A stretch of 64,000 nt of DNA, taken from a bacterium (GTDB lineage Bacteria > JACRDZ01 > JAQUKH01). The notes beneath the pieces were generated by a model. The model made no database searches. It saw only the letters and a program-made list of their open reading frames with translations, and was not told the origin of the DNA. Positions 8,388-16,823 of this stretch are shown here, piece by piece (position 1 is the stretch's first letter; every line of letters begins with the position of its first letter). The position numbers were made by a program, and so were the translations under genes. The stretch lies in contig JAQUKH010000006.1 in assembly GCA_028719205.1 (NCBI GenBank), forward strand, positions 28,854 to 92,853. The letters are read 5' to 3'.

Positions 8388-9172
8388 ATATTTTTTATTT
8401 TATTTATGAAGCAATATTAGGAATTTTGAAACGCCCTTTAATATTTATTTTGAACTTATTTATTTTTATAATACCGATTTATTTCACGGGCACGTCTTTT
8501 TTCCTTTACAGAGAAGGCAGAGTGATTTTAAGCCGGGAAAAAGAAAAATGGGGTAATTTTCTGGTTGAAGTTGATAGCGGAGCGGATATCCGGTTTTTAA
8601 AAGAGCAGGTAAAAAGTTTAAAAGAAATAAAAGGATTAAAAGATACAGCGGATACCGGCTCGGGGAAAATAGTTTTTCAGGCGGATCTTAATATTGACCT
8701 GAATGATGCCCTGAAGATAGAAGAAACAAAACGAATGATCACTGACCTGAAAGGAGTAAAATTTGTCAAATATCAGGGTGAAGAGATCGAATATATGGAA
8801 AACAGAAATTTATTGTTTGCGGGTATATGTTTATTTTTAGGTATAATATCTTCAATTTTTGTTGTAAAATATATCAGAAGCGCATTAAAAAAAGAGTCTG
8901 AATTAAATAAAGAACGGATCAATATCCTGGAATTGGCAGGAGCAACTCCTTTTTTTATCTATAGCATATTTATGGCAAAAGGCTTACTTGCTGGAGCGGC
9001 AAGCATTTTATTAACCCTTTTATTTTTGAGGATAAGTTTGGAAAATATATTTATAAGCAGTCATTTACAGTTTTTTATTTACCCATCGACTTTATTTATA
9101 GTCGCGGCGGGCAGTTTGTTTTTAATTAATATTGATTACTATATGACAATAAAAAAAGAAATTAAAATATAA
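8384..9172 (+). CDS. ftsX: Cell-division permease FtsX
   Basis: A 262-residue FtsX-family membrane protein. It has one N-terminal membrane segment (about residues 18-40), a periplasmic domain (about 45-145) that in known systems contacts cell-wall hydrolase activators, and three C-terminal segments (about 147-165, 195-220, 232-252). The helix containing RINILELAGATPFFIYSIF before the third segment is the characteristic FtsX coupling region. It overlaps ftsE by 4 bp. The downstream ctpA and the M23 peptidase 3.5 kb further on are plausible functional partners. Confidence 0.88.
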   Translation: MNIFYFIYEAILGILKRPLIFILNLFIFIIPIYFTGTSFFLYREGRVILSREKEKWGNFLVEVDSGADIRFLKEQVKSLKEIKGLKDTADTGSGKIVFQADLNIDLNDALKIEETKRMITDLKGVKFVKYQGEEIEYMENRNLLFAGICLFLGIISSIFVVKYIRSALKKESELNKERINILELAGATPFFIYSIFMAKGLLAGAASILLTLLFLRISLENIFISSHLQFFIYPSTLFIVAAGSLFLINIDYYMTIKKEIKI

Positions 9173-9195
9173 ATAGCTAAATTTTTAGCTTATTT
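9171..9195 (+). other. Weak hairpin between ftsX and ctpA
   Basis: AAATAGCTAA pairs with TTAGCTTATTT with a single bulge and a 4-base loop. It has no long T-run, so it is more likely a weak attenuator or processing site than a full terminator. Confidence 0.3.
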
Positions 9196-9214
9196 AAATG
9201 GGGGTATCATTCCA

Positions 9215-10564
9215 ATGAAAAAGAGATTATTTTTTTCAGCTATATTAATATGTCTTGTTGTGGGAAGCTTAAATTTTGCTTTTGTCCATGCAACGGCGCC
9301 TGCTTCAAAAAATATCTTTCAGGACCTGCGTTTATTTTCAGATGTTCTTTCCCTTGTTCAGGGTAATTATGTCGAAGAGGTTAAAAGTTCCGATTTGATT
9401 TATGGAGCAATCAGAGGAATGATAGGGACTCTTGATCCTTACAGCCAATATATGCGCCCGGAGGATTATAAAGAAATGCAGATACATACGAAGGGTAGTT
9501 TTGGGGGATTGGGTATTGTGATCGCGGTCAAAGATAATTTACTGACTATTGTTTCACCTATAGAAGGAACGCCTGCGTTTCGCGCGGGTTTGCATACTGA
9601 CGACAGGATCATTAAGATCGACGGGGAACCTACTAAGGATCTTACCTTAGAACAGGCAGTTAATAAAATGCGGGGGCCGAAGGGTACAAAAGTCTCGATA
9701 AGTATTTTACGGGAGGGTGAAGATGAGCTTTTGGAATTTAATCTGATCAGGGATATTATTAAAATAAAGAGTATAAAGGCCAAAATGTTTCCGGATGGTA
9801 TCGGATATATCCGCCTGATGGAATTTAAAGAAAATAGCGGGGAAGAAATGGGAAAGGCGATAGAAAAACTAAAAGCCGAGGGTATGAAATCATTAATACT
9901 GGATTTGCGGCATAATCCCGGCGGTTTATTAAATGTTTCGGTGCAGGTTGTGGATTATTTTATTCCAAAAGGAGAGCTTGTTGTTTATACAAAAGGGCGA
10001 AACGCGGATCAGACAGTGGAGTTCCGTTCAGACAGGGAACCTATTGATAAAAATATTCCTTTAGTGGTTCTCGTCAATAAAGGGAGCGCGAGCGCTTCAG
10101 AGATCGTTGCCGGAGCGATCCAGGACCATCATCGCGGAATAATTGTTGGTGAAAAGACTTTTGGAAAGGCATCGGTTCAGACAATTATTCCACTTTCTGA
10201 TGATTCAGGGCTGCGTTTAACTACCGCGCACTATTATACACCAAGCGGAAGAATGATACACGGTGTGGGTATAACACCGGACCTCGTGGTTGAAATTTCT
10301 CACGGTACCCAGATGAATATAGCTCAGAACGCGCAGAAAAAAGAGAATGAAGATGTTTCTATGGAGCAAAGTAAATGGGAAGAAAAACATGATAGTTTAA
10401 CGCTTGAGGAGAAACTGGAAAGTTCAGATGAGGATGAGATAAGTGTAAGAAAGTCAGCTACATGGGAAGATGTTTACGGAGTTGATGGAAAAGAGAATTT
10501 TGATATTCAGTTAAAATGGGGTGTGGATGTTTTATTAGCCCAGGAAGTTTATAAAAGTTTATAG
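9215..10564 (+). CDS. ctpA: C-terminal processing peptidase (S41 family, PDZ domain)
   Basis: A secreted serine protease of 449 residues. It has a signal peptide (residues 1 to about 28), an N-terminal helical part with LDPYSQYM, a PDZ domain (about 90-170) with GLGIVIAV and AFRAGLHTDDRIIKIDG, and the S41 catalytic domain (about 180-365). The catalytic dyad is visible as GSASASEI (Ser near 293) and GEKTFGKASVQ (Lys near 318), so it should be active. CtpA proteases cleave periplasmic proteins from their C-terminus, often cell-wall hydrolases. Position directly after ftsEX fits a cell-wall remodelling role. The acidic C-terminal tail after residue 370 is unassigned. Confidence 0.93.
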   Translation: MKKRLFFSAILICLVVGSLNFAFVHATAPASKNIFQDLRLFSDVLSLVQGNYVEEVKSSDLIYGAIRGMIGTLDPYSQYMRPEDYKEMQIHTKGSFGGLGIVIAVKDNLLTIVSPIEGTPAFRAGLHTDDRIIKIDGEPTKDLTLEQAVNKMRGPKGTKVSISILREGEDELLEFNLIRDIIKIKSIKAKMFPDGIGYIRLMEFKENSGEEMGKAIEKLKAEGMKSLILDLRHNPGGLLNVSVQVVDYFIPKGELVVYTKGRNADQTVEFRSDREPIDKNIPLVVLVNKGSASASEIVAGAIQDHHRGIIVGEKTFGKASVQTIIPLSDDSGLRLTTAHYYTPSGRMIHGVGITPDLVVEISHGTQMNIAQNAQKKENEDVSMEQSKWEEKHDSLTLEEKLESSDEDEISVRKSATWEDVYGVDGKENFDIQLKWGVDVLLAQEVYKSL

Positions 10565-10607
10565 AAGTTTATAAAAATCTCTTAGATAAATAGTTTTAAT
10601 CGCAAAC

Positions 10608-10637
10608 AAAGAGCGGGGTAATACCCGCTCTCTTTTG
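10608..10637 (+). terminator. Rho-independent terminator after ctpA
   Basis: A GC-rich stem (GAGCGGG with CCCGCTC), A-run before and TCTTTT after, located 45 bp after the ctpA stop. It separates the ftsEX-ctpA run from tsaD. Confidence 0.75.
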
Positions 10638-10640
10638 TTG

Positions 10641-10666
10641 TAGGGGTTCAAAATTTTGAACCCTTG
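10641..10666. repeat. Perfect palindrome upstream of tsaD
   Basis: A perfect 20-bp palindrome at 10644-10663 with arms GGGTTCAAAA and TTTTGAACCC. It resembles the short mobile palindromes (REP/MITE-like) scattered in many genomes. It ends 23 bp before the tsaD ATG and could form a hairpin in the tsaD leader. Confidence 0.6.
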
Positions 10667-10686
10667 CAAATAAAATATGGTGGCAT

Positions 10687-11682
10687 ATGTACATTCTCGG
10701 TATTGAAACTTCCTGTGATGAGACCGCCGCGGCGGTTGTAAATGGCAAAAAAGAATTATTATCAAATGTGGTATTTTCGCAGCTTAAAATACATAAACCA
10801 TATGGCGGTGTAGTTCCCGAATTTGCAAGCCGTAATCATTTAAAAAAAATAAATACTGTTATTGGTCAAGCCATTAGAGAAGCCGGTATAAAGTTAAGCG
10901 ATTTAAACGCGATATCAGTTACTTATAAACCCGGGCTTGTCGGTTCTCTTTTGATAGGTATCTCAACCGCAAAAGCGTTAGCTTACGCCTTAAATATTCC
11001 GCTTATCGGGATAAACCATATTTACGGACATATTTACGCGAATTATGTTAATGATAATAGAAAAAAATTTCCGGGAATAGCTTTGGTGGTTTCCGGCGGG
11101 CATACCAGTTTGTTCCTTTGCAGAGGCCATAATAAGTTTTCTTTATTAAGCCAGACGAGGGATGATGCCGCGGGTGAGGCGTTTGATAAAGTCTCAAAGA
11201 GCATGAATTTAGGTTATCCGGGCGGGCCGTTGATTGAAAAAATGGCAAAAGCAGGTGATCCCGGCGCGTTTAAATTTCCTTCTGCGCGGTTTAAAAAAGG
11301 AAATAAATTGGATTTTAGTTTCAGCGGCTTAAAAACTGCTGTCTGGTGCACATATAATAAGAATATTAATGTGAAAAATTTTAATTTACATGACCTTGCG
11401 GCCGGATTCCAGAAATCGGTCGTTGATACTCTGGTTCGTAATACATTTGAATCCGCGAACCGGTATAAGATCAAAAGTATTCTATTATCCGGCGGTGTGG
11501 CGTCAAATTCTTCTTTGCGTGAGGCAATGCAGGAAAAAGCAAAAAAGGAAGGCCTGGATCTTTTTTGTCCTCCTAAAGAATTTTGCACGGATAACGGGGC
11601 GATGGTCGCGGTCGCGGGGGCGTATAAATTTAAGAAAGGTATGAAATTTGAGTTTGGTCTGGAACCAGACGCTGCATTTTAA
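10687..11682 (+). CDS. tsaD: tRNA threonylcarbamoyladenosine (t6A) synthase subunit TsaD
   Basis: TsaD transfers the threonylcarbamoyl group to A37 of ANN-decoding tRNAs, acting with TsaB, TsaC and TsaE. The 331-residue protein shows the ASKHA-fold start ILGIETSCDETAAAVV, metal-binding histidines 111 and 115 in NHIYGHIYANY, VVSGGHTSLFL, GEAFDKVSKSMNLGYPGGP and the C-terminal FCTDNGAMVAVAG. The length is typical. Its partner genes are not in the window. It lies 20 bp before the dihydrouridine synthase, so the two tRNA-modification genes probably share a transcript. Confidence 0.96.
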   Translation: MYILGIETSCDETAAAVVNGKKELLSNVVFSQLKIHKPYGGVVPEFASRNHLKKINTVIGQAIREAGIKLSDLNAISVTYKPGLVGSLLIGISTAKALAYALNIPLIGINHIYGHIYANYVNDNRKKFPGIALVVSGGHTSLFLCRGHNKFSLLSQTRDDAAGEAFDKVSKSMNLGYPGGPLIEKMAKAGDPGAFKFPSARFKKGNKLDFSFSGLKTAVWCTYNKNINVKNFNLHDLAAGFQKSVVDTLVRNTFESANRYKIKSILLSGGVASNSSLREAMQEKAKKEGLDLFCPPKEFCTDNGAMVAVAGAYKFKKGMKFEFGLEPDAAF

Positions 11683-11701
11683 TTAAAATGGAATTTATAA
11701 T

Positions 11702-12685
11702 ATGTTAAAAATAGGTAATCTTGAATTAAAAAATAATGTTATCCTGGCGCCTATGGCGGGGTACACGGATCTGCCTTTCAGGTTATTGGTAAAAGAAATA
11801 TCCGGCTGCGGTCTGGTGTGTTCAGAAATGATAAGCAGCGACGGATTAGTGCGTAAAAATAAAAAAACACAGGACCTGTTAATAAGCTCAAAAGCGGAAA
11901 AACCTGTCAGCTGCCAATTGTTTGGAAATAATCCGGATATAATGGCTGACGCGGGGATGCTTTTAGAAGAAATGTGGGCGGATATTGTTGATCTGAATTT
12001 TGGGTGCCCTGAACCCAAAGTTGTCCGTTCGGGAAGCGGCTCGGCTTTAATGAAAAATCCGGCAATGCTTTTTTCTATTGTTACAAAAGTAAGAAAAAAG
12101 ATCAAGATCCCGCTGACTGTAAAAATCCGTTCCGGCTGGGATGAGAAAAATATCAACGCGGTAATGATCGCTAAGGGCTGTGAAGATTGCGGGGCGGACG
12201 CGGTTGTGGTCCATCCAAGGACAAGGAGCCAGTTTTTTTGCGGCCATTCCGATTGGCAGATAATAAAAGATGTTAAATCAAAAGTGAAAATCCCTGTGAT
12301 CGGGAGCGGAGATATCAAAAATATTTGTGACGCGAAGGATATGACAGAAATGAGCGGTTGTGACGGAGTAATGATCGGGAGGGGCGCGATAGGCCGGCCA
12401 TGGTTTTTGAAGCAGATAATCCATTATTTAGGAACAGGGGAAAAAATAGAAGAGCCTTCACTGGATGAGAAAATAAATATCCTGCTTAAGCATATTGAAT
12501 ATTTTTGCTGTTTGAAAAGTAAAGATAAGGCTATATTTGAAATACGTAAAAGTATTTCTTTTTATTTTAAGGGAATGTTCCACGCGAAATTATGGCGCAA
12601 GGAATTAATGGATATGCAAAAAATAAATGATGTTAAGGCGTATTTAGATCAGATAAGGGTATATGAAAAGTCTCAGCCTGTTTAA
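11702..12685 (+). CDS. tRNA-dihydrouridine synthase (Dus family)
   Basis: Dus enzymes reduce specific uridines in tRNA to dihydrouridine using FMN and NADPH. The 327-residue TIM barrel begins VILAPMAGYTDLPFR and contains DLNFGCPEPKV (the FGCP segment holding the catalytic Cys), VKIRSGWD, VVHPRTRSQ and VIGSGDI with MIGRGAIGRPW for FMN phosphate binding. This pattern is closest to DusB/NifR3. The C-terminal helical domain recognises tRNA. The last 23 bp overlap the start of the M23 peptidase gene. Confidence 0.93.
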   Translation: MLKIGNLELKNNVILAPMAGYTDLPFRLLVKEISGCGLVCSEMISSDGLVRKNKKTQDLLISSKAEKPVSCQLFGNNPDIMADAGMLLEEMWADIVDLNFGCPEPKVVRSGSGSALMKNPAMLFSIVTKVRKKIKIPLTVKIRSGWDEKNINAVMIAKGCEDCGADAVVVHPRTRSQFFCGHSDWQIIKDVKSKVKIPVIGSGDIKNICDAKDMTEMSGCDGVMIGRGAIGRPWFLKQIIHYLGTGEKIEEPSLDEKINILLKHIEYFCCLKSKDKAIFEIRKSISFYFKGMFHAKLWRKELMDMQKINDVKAYLDQIRVYEKSQPV

Positions 12686-13541
12686 TTTATTTTTTTTGCT
12701 GCTGTATTTATCAGGAACCGCGATAGGTCTGGATGTTGAATTTTACCGTGAAAAAATTTTCTCGGGAAAGACGCTGGTAGTATTAATAAAAGATAAGGAC
12801 GAAAAAATAGGTAATGTAAGAGGAAATTTCCTTGGGTCTGAATTCGATTTTTATCGTGCTGGAGATGGGAAATATTTTTGCGCGAGGGGTGTTAATATTT
12901 ATATGAAAAGCGGGAAATATCCTTTTTCTCTGGATGTCCGGTGTAGAAATGGAGAAGAGGAAAAAAGCGAATATAAAATTATAATCGAAGGCGGAAAGAT
13001 AGAAAAAAAAGATAAAATTAAAATTGCTGAAGAAAACATAAAAGATGTTACTAAAGAAAATTCAGATAATGAAAATATTTATATCAGCTTAATAGTCAGG
13101 CAGGTTACAACAAATCGCCTGTGGCGGGGAAATTTTATGATGCCTGTTAAAGGTGTTATTACTTCGCCTTTTTACGGATTCCGTTCAATAAATAACGGCG
13201 CGAAATTTTTTCACCAGGGATTGGATCTTGCGTGTCCGGAGGGGACTGAGGTTAAGGCCTCAAATGACGGAGAGGTGGTTTTGACAGAAAAGTTGATTTC
13301 ACGGGGGAATACAGTTATAATTAACCATGGGCAGGGGATCTTTAGTGTATATTATCATTTGTCCAGGATCGAAGTGAAAGAAAAAGATATCTTAAAAAAG
13401 GGTGATCTGCTCGGGCTTTCCGGAATGACCGGCATATCTACAGGCCCGCATCTTCACTGGTCAATTTTTGCTAATGGTGTCGCGGTTGATCCCGCGGATT
13501 GGATCGATGGCAGTATTGAAAAGTTTATCTTTGAGGATTAA
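12663..13541 (+). CDS. Secreted M23 family metallopeptidase
   Basis: A 292-residue predicted periplasmic peptidase with a signal peptide (about residues 1-22). An N-terminal beta-rich domain of unknown type spans about 25-110. The C-terminal LytM/M23 domain (about 155-280) carries the zinc ligands in FHQGLDLA and in the GPHLHWSIF motif. M23 enzymes cut peptidoglycan cross-bridges or, when degenerate, activate amidases; here the ligand pattern is intact. It overlaps the dus gene by 23 bp, so is translated by coupling or reinitiation. It is a candidate effector of the FtsEX pair encoded 3.5 kb upstream, though not adjacent to it. Confidence 0.9.
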   Translation: MKSLSLFNLFFLLLYLSGTAIGLDVEFYREKIFSGKTLVVLIKDKDEKIGNVRGNFLGSEFDFYRAGDGKYFCARGVNIYMKSGKYPFSLDVRCRNGEEEKSEYKIIIEGGKIEKKDKIKIAEENIKDVTKENSDNENIYISLIVRQVTTNRLWRGNFMMPVKGVITSPFYGFRSINNGAKFFHQGLDLACPEGTEVKASNDGEVVLTEKLISRGNTVIINHGQGIFSVYYHLSRIEVKEKDILKKGDLLGLSGMTGISTGPHLHWSIFANGVAVDPADWIDGSIEKFIFED

Positions 13542-13564
13542 TTGACCTTTTATCGGGAGGCAAA

Positions 13565-14143
13565 ATGTCAGGTAAAAAACAAAATATATTGATAGGAATA
13601 ACCGGAAGTATCGCGGCTTATAAGATCTGTGAGCTTATAAGGGCATTAAAGAAAAAAGATGTTTCCGTAAAAGTAATTTTGACAAAAGCAGGCGAGCAGT
13701 TTGTTACACCGCTTACTATTTCAACTTTAACTGAAAACAGGGTGTATAAGGATCTATTTGTTGATGACGCAGGGGCACACCGTGACATGCCATTACTGGA
13801 ACATATTAACCTTTCTGATTGGGCTGATGTTTGTGTGATCGCTCCGGCAAGCGCGAATACAATCGCGAAAATTGCCCATGGTATAGCGGATAATCTTTTA
13901 ACTTCAACGGTGCTTGCTTTGCCTAAAGAGGTTCCTTTAATTATATGCCCCGCGATGAATGTAAATATGTGGGAGAATAAAATGGTCCGGAAAAATATGT
14001 CGGTTGTTCAGGAAATTGCGGATATTGTCGGCCCTAAAAAAGGCCGGTTAGCCTGCGGTGTTGAAGGCATGGGCGCGATGGCGGATGTGGAAGATATCTT
14101 TGAAGTTATAGTTAAAAAGTTAAGGAGTTTTAATGGAAAATAA
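13565..14143 (+). CDS. coaC: Phosphopantothenoylcysteine decarboxylase (CoaC domain only)
   Basis: CoaC decarboxylates 4'-phosphopantothenoylcysteine using FMN in coenzyme A synthesis. This 192-residue protein has ILIGITGSIAAYKICELIR, PLTISTLT, APASANTIAKIAHGIADNLL and CPAMNVNMWE with the catalytic PAMN, all CoaC hallmarks. In most bacteria CoaC is fused to CoaB, but here the chain stops after the decarboxylase. A separate CoaB-like protein is encoded at 39597-40256. The C-terminal ACGVEGMGAM substrate-recognition segment is present. It overlaps the next small membrane protein gene by 11 bp. Confidence 0.9.
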   Translation: MSGKKQNILIGITGSIAAYKICELIRALKKKDVSVKVILTKAGEQFVTPLTISTLTENRVYKDLFVDDAGAHRDMPLLEHINLSDWADVCVIAPASANTIAKIAHGIADNLLTSTVLALPKEVPLIICPAMNVNMWENKMVRKNMSVVQEIADIVGPKKGRLACGVEGMGAMADVEDIFEVIVKKLRSFNGK

Positions 14144-14411
14144 TGGACAGCCTGTTTTTAGTACAAAAGAGATAATATACCGGCTTGTAATAAGCGGCCT
14201 TTTGCTTTTTATTGCCGTTATTGGTTATATAACGCTTCTTTTGTCAAAGGAGCTGATATCCTATAAAATTCTAATGGGGATTATTTTAACTTTATGGAGT
14301 TTCAGCGGCAATAAAGCTAAAGGAAAAGCTTTAAATTTGTGGGTGATGCGTATCGGCGGAATCAGTTTGCTTTTAACAGGTATTGCCAACTATTTTAACT
14401 GGATATTATGA
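14133..14411 (+). CDS. Small hypothetical membrane protein
   Basis: A 92-residue protein with about three hydrophobic segments (residues about 12-33, 38-55 and 73-91) and a basic loop containing NKAKGKAL. I do not recognise the family. It overlaps coaC by 11 bp and the thymidylate kinase gene by 4 bp, so it is firmly embedded in the operon; both overlaps argue that it is a real, translated gene. Confidence 0.75.
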   Translation: MENNGQPVFSTKEIIYRLVISGLLLFIAVIGYITLLLSKELISYKILMGIILTLWSFSGNKAKGKALNLWVMRIGGISLLLTGIANYFNWIL

Positions 14412-15058
14412 AATTAAAGAAAAAAAACGGTTTTTTTATTACTTTCGAAGGGCCTGATGGAGGCGGTAAGAGTACGCATATCAAACTATTGGCTGAGTTT
14501 TTAAAGAAAAAGGGATATTCAGTTGTTCTGACACGTGAACCCGGCGGGACTGCGTTAGGCGAGGATATCCGTGACGTGCTTTTGGATCCAAGGATTAAAA
14601 ATCTGTCTTTATGGAGCGAGCTTTTTTTGTATCTTTCGTGCCGCAGTCAGATATTGGAAGAGGTGATAAAGCCGGCTTTGAGATCACAAAAAATTGTTCT
14701 CTGTGACCGTTTTACTGACGCGACAGTTGCCTATCAGGGTTTTGGAAGAAAAATAGATATTGATCTGATCAAAAATTTGAACGGACTGCTGGTCGGGGAA
14801 TTTAAACCGGATCTGACTGTGCTTATTGATATTGAGCCGGAAACAGGTTTGGAAAGAAGCTGCGTCCGCGGAGGCAAAGTTGACCGTATAGAAAAGGAAA
14901 AGATCGCTTTTCATCGGCGGGTTAGAAATGGGTATTTAGATCTTTCCAAAAAAGAATCAAAACGGTTTTTGGTTGTCGCGGGCGGGGATTCACTTGAAAA
15001 AAATAAAGCTATTATCCAAAAAGGGGTTTTGAAAAGGATAAAAGATGTCCTGGGATAA
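14408..15058 (+). CDS. tmk: Thymidylate kinase
   Basis: Tmk phosphorylates dTMP to dTDP, the last step specific to dTTP synthesis. The 216-residue protein has the P-loop FEGPDGGGKSTH (about residues 13-24), the dTMP-binding LTREPGGTALG and the DRFTDATVAYQG segment. The LID region is about residues 145-165. The length is normal. It overlaps the gene before it by 4 bp and the holB gene after it by 14 bp. The tmk-holB-PSP1-metG order resembles the order seen in many Gram-positive genomes. Confidence 0.95.
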   Translation: MKLKKKNGFFITFEGPDGGGKSTHIKLLAEFLKKKGYSVVLTREPGGTALGEDIRDVLLDPRIKNLSLWSELFLYLSCRSQILEEVIKPALRSQKIVLCDRFTDATVAYQGFGRKIDIDLIKNLNGLLVGEFKPDLTVLIDIEPETGLERSCVRGGKVDRIEKEKIAFHRRVRNGYLDLSKKESKRFLVVAGGDSLEKNKAIIQKGVLKRIKDVLG

Positions 15059-16028
15059 TGTAATCGGGCAAAAAAGAGTTATTGAAATATTAAAAAGAAC
15101 GATCGAAAACGGGCGTATCCCGCAGGCGTATATTTTTACCGGTACCGATGGGACCGGTAAACGTCTTGTCGCGAAAGAATTAGCTAAGGCCCTGAATTGT
15201 GAAAAGAACACCGGAAACGCTTGTAATATTTGCCTTTCCTGCAATAAAATAGACAGGGATATACATCCGGATGTAGAGGTTATTTCACCCGCGGGACAAA
15301 GTGGCGGGATCAAGATAGAGCAAATCCATGCCATCAGGGAGCGGATTTTTTTAAAACCGCTGGAGGGAAAATATAAATTTTATATTATTGACCACGCGGA
15401 AGGTTTAATAAAACCTCAGGAGGCGTCAGGAAACGCGCTTTTAAAACTTTTAGAAGAACCGCCAAATGATACAATTTTTGTTTTGATCCCTACAGAGGGC
15501 CAGGCTTTGATACCGACAATTGTATCACGCTGTCAGAAAATAAAATTTGATTATCTTTCAATTGGCGAGGTTGAAAAGGTTTTACGGGACAAATTTTTTT
15601 ATAATGAAGAAGACGCGAGGTTATCCGCCGGATTTTCTTTCGGGCGGGTTGACAGGGCATTATCTTTCAAAGACGAAAAAACAAAAATAGAACGGGAGGA
15701 GGTTTTTAAAAATTTAAAAAGCCCTTTTTTAAAGAATCTTTTGACCTGGGCCAGGGAACTTAGTTCAATGCGGGAAAAGGCAATAGATGTTTTAGATATA
15801 ATGATATTGTATATGCGCGATATATTGATATATAAAATTACAAACGAAAAAATGTTTTTAATAAACGCGGATTATTTTAAAGAGATAGAAGCAGAGCAAA
15901 AAGACACAGTAGCCGGTATTTTAAAAAAAATAAAATTAATACAAAAAACTAAACAATTAATTGAACAAAATATCAATCTTCAGTTAGCCTTGGAGGTTAT
16001 GTTCATGGAGATAATAGAAAATGAATAA
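15045..16028 (+). CDS. holB: DNA polymerase III delta' subunit
   Basis: The delta' subunit is part of the clamp-loader complex that places the sliding clamp on DNA. The 327-residue protein has the AAA+ start IGQKRVIEILKRTI, a P-loop-like TGTDGTGKRLVA, the zinc-binding cysteines in CEKNTGNACNICLSC, NALLKLLEEPP and VSRCQKIKF (the SRC sensor motif). The C-terminal collar domain follows. It overlaps tmk by 14 bp and the PSP1-family gene by 8 bp, as in the conserved tmk-holB-yaaT arrangement. Confidence 0.92.
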   Translation: MSWDNVIGQKRVIEILKRTIENGRIPQAYIFTGTDGTGKRLVAKELAKALNCEKNTGNACNICLSCNKIDRDIHPDVEVISPAGQSGGIKIEQIHAIRERIFLKPLEGKYKFYIIDHAEGLIKPQEASGNALLKLLEEPPNDTIFVLIPTEGQALIPTIVSRCQKIKFDYLSIGEVEKVLRDKFFYNEEDARLSAGFSFGRVDRALSFKDEKTKIEREEVFKNLKSPFLKNLLTWARELSSMREKAIDVLDIMILYMRDILIYKITNEKMFLINADYFKEIEAEQKDTVAGILKKIKLIQKTKQLIEQNINLQLALEVMFMEIIENE

Positions 16029-16821
16029 AATGGTAGGGATAAAATTTAAAGATGTATGCCAGATATATTATTTTGGTTTAGAAAATATTGAACTTCAGAT
16101 CGGAGATGATTGTATTGTCCAGACTAAGGATGCCATTGATTTTGGCAAAGTGGTTACCGAAATAAAGACAGTCTTAGACGCAAGTATGAACGATAAACTT
16201 TCAGGAAGAGTCCTTCGCGTGGCAAACGAAAATGATTATAAAAAGATCGAAGAAAATAAACAAAAGGAAAAAGAAGCCTATGATGCGTGCCATGTGAAGA
16301 TCAGGGAACGTAATTTACCGATGAAACTTGTATCGGTGGTATATACCTTTGACGCCAAAAAAGCGGTTTTTTATTTTACTTCAGAAGGAAGGGTAGATTT
16401 CAGGGAATTGGTAAAAGACCTCGCCTATGTTTATAAAATAAGGATCGAGCTCCGTCAGATCGGCGTCCGGGATGAGGCAAGAATGATCGGAGGGTTCGGT
16501 AATTGCGGGCGGGAGGTATGCTGTGCCACATTTTTGGGAGATTTTGAACCGGTTTCGATACGAATGGCAAAGACGCAAAACATGATACTGAATCCCCAGA
16601 AAATATCGGGGATATGCGGCCGTTTGATGTGCTGTCTTATGTATGAATATGAAACCTATAAAGGCCTTTTAAAAGAACTGCCTAAAATGGGAAGCAAGAT
16701 AACTGTTAAAGAAGGAGCTGGAAGGATAATCGGGATAGATCCTCTCCGGGGCATCGTCAGGATAAAACTGGAAAATGAAACTGAAATAGAAATGAACGCG
16801 CAGGATCTGGTAAAGAAATAG
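16021..16821 (+). CDS. PSP1 domain protein (YaaT/RicT-like)
   Basis: A 266-residue PSP1-family protein. The middle and C-terminal parts hold the diagnostic cysteine segments: IGGFGNCGREVCCATFLGDF and SGICGRLMCCLMYEYETY. In Bacillus the homologue YaaT/RicT is part of the Fe-S-containing Ric complex that promotes RNase Y processing; whether this copy does so is unknown. Location between holB (8 bp overlap) and metG (2 bp gap) matches the family's conserved neighbourhood. Confidence 0.9.
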   Translation: MNKMVGIKFKDVCQIYYFGLENIELQIGDDCIVQTKDAIDFGKVVTEIKTVLDASMNDKLSGRVLRVANENDYKKIEENKQKEKEAYDACHVKIRERNLPMKLVSVVYTFDAKKAVFYFTSEGRVDFRELVKDLAYVYKIRIELRQIGVRDEARMIGGFGNCGREVCCATFLGDFEPVSIRMAKTQNMILNPQKISGICGRLMCCLMYEYETYKGLLKELPKMGSKITVKEGAGRIIGIDPLRGIVRIKLENETEIEMNAQDLVKK

Positions 16822-16823
16822 TT

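Noticed and set aside
10641..10666. Possible tRNA T-arm (GGTTCAAA)
   Set aside because: The sequence is a simple perfect palindrome without acceptor, D or anticodon arms. I saw no tRNA or rRNA in the window.
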